From positions 1-39,355 of the forward strand of contig CAKZTE010000084.1 of assembly GCA_937923115.1 (NCBI GenBank): 39,355 bases of DNA. The letters run 5' to 3'. Below the pieces are notes generated by a model. The model was not told the origin of the DNA. It saw only the letters and a list, made by a program, of their open reading frames with translations, and searched no databases. Each line of letters starts with the position of its first letter. Within the stretch, counting starts at the first letter, position 1. Position numbers and translations under genes: made by a program. Origin of the DNA: an uncultured Caulobacterales bacterium. GTDB lineage: Bacteria > Pseudomonadota > Alphaproteobacteria > Caulobacterales > Maricaulaceae. This document shows, piece after piece, positions 39,199-39,355 of this stretch.

Positions 39199-39285
39199 CT
39201 TTTCCAAATTTAGAATAAGCTAAGTTATTGAAAAACCACCCAGTTTTTCACTGACTGCCCTATTGGCCCCCAATTTACCCCGATT

Positions 39286-39321
39286 TTGGGACACAAATTG
39301 GGACACAAAATGGTACACATT
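39286..39321 (+). repeat. 12-bp tandem repeats downstream of tRNA-Arg
   Basis: TTGGGACACAAA x2 exact (39286-39297, 39298-39309), then a degenerate copy ATGGTACACATT (39310-39321). Confidence 0.8.
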
Positions 39322-39355
39322 GGACGCTTATGAACTGGAACAATCGATATCTTAT

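Overview
The window looks like an alphaproteobacterial chromosome segment, possibly Maricaulales/Hyphomonadaceae-like; this placement is inferred from gene content and cannot be verified here. Bases 1-21000 hold a large Wzx/Wzy-type exopolysaccharide or capsule locus. It contains a hexapeptide acyltransferase, a flippase, glycosyltransferases, a DegT aminotransferase, WecC and WecB (ManNAcA synthesis), an O-antigen ligase/polymerase, a Wzc-like co-polymerase/kinase, two distinct Wza/OPX-like export proteins, a fused dehydrogenase/Gfo-Idh-MocA oxidoreductase, a heparinase II/III-family lyase and a VanZ-like protein. A DUF2793 (phage/GTA tail-fibre-like) protein ends the leftward EPS operon. After an aldo/keto reductase there is a three-gene DUF11 surface-protein locus (22076-29097), ending in a 1690-aa protein with a predicted DUF11 / SdrD-B-like / Ig-like / beta-barrel layout; this is the best candidate for an undescribed system. 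Downstream are IalB, a TrmH-type methylase, an LplT-like MFS gene overlapping a PlsC gene, a serralysin-like RTX metalloprotease with a higher-order ABAB repeat, an SDR, a gamma-glutamyltransferase, a small basic secreted protein and tRNA-Arg(ACG). The tRNA is followed by 12-bp tandem repeats resembling an integration site. All family assignments come from reading motifs; no searches were run.
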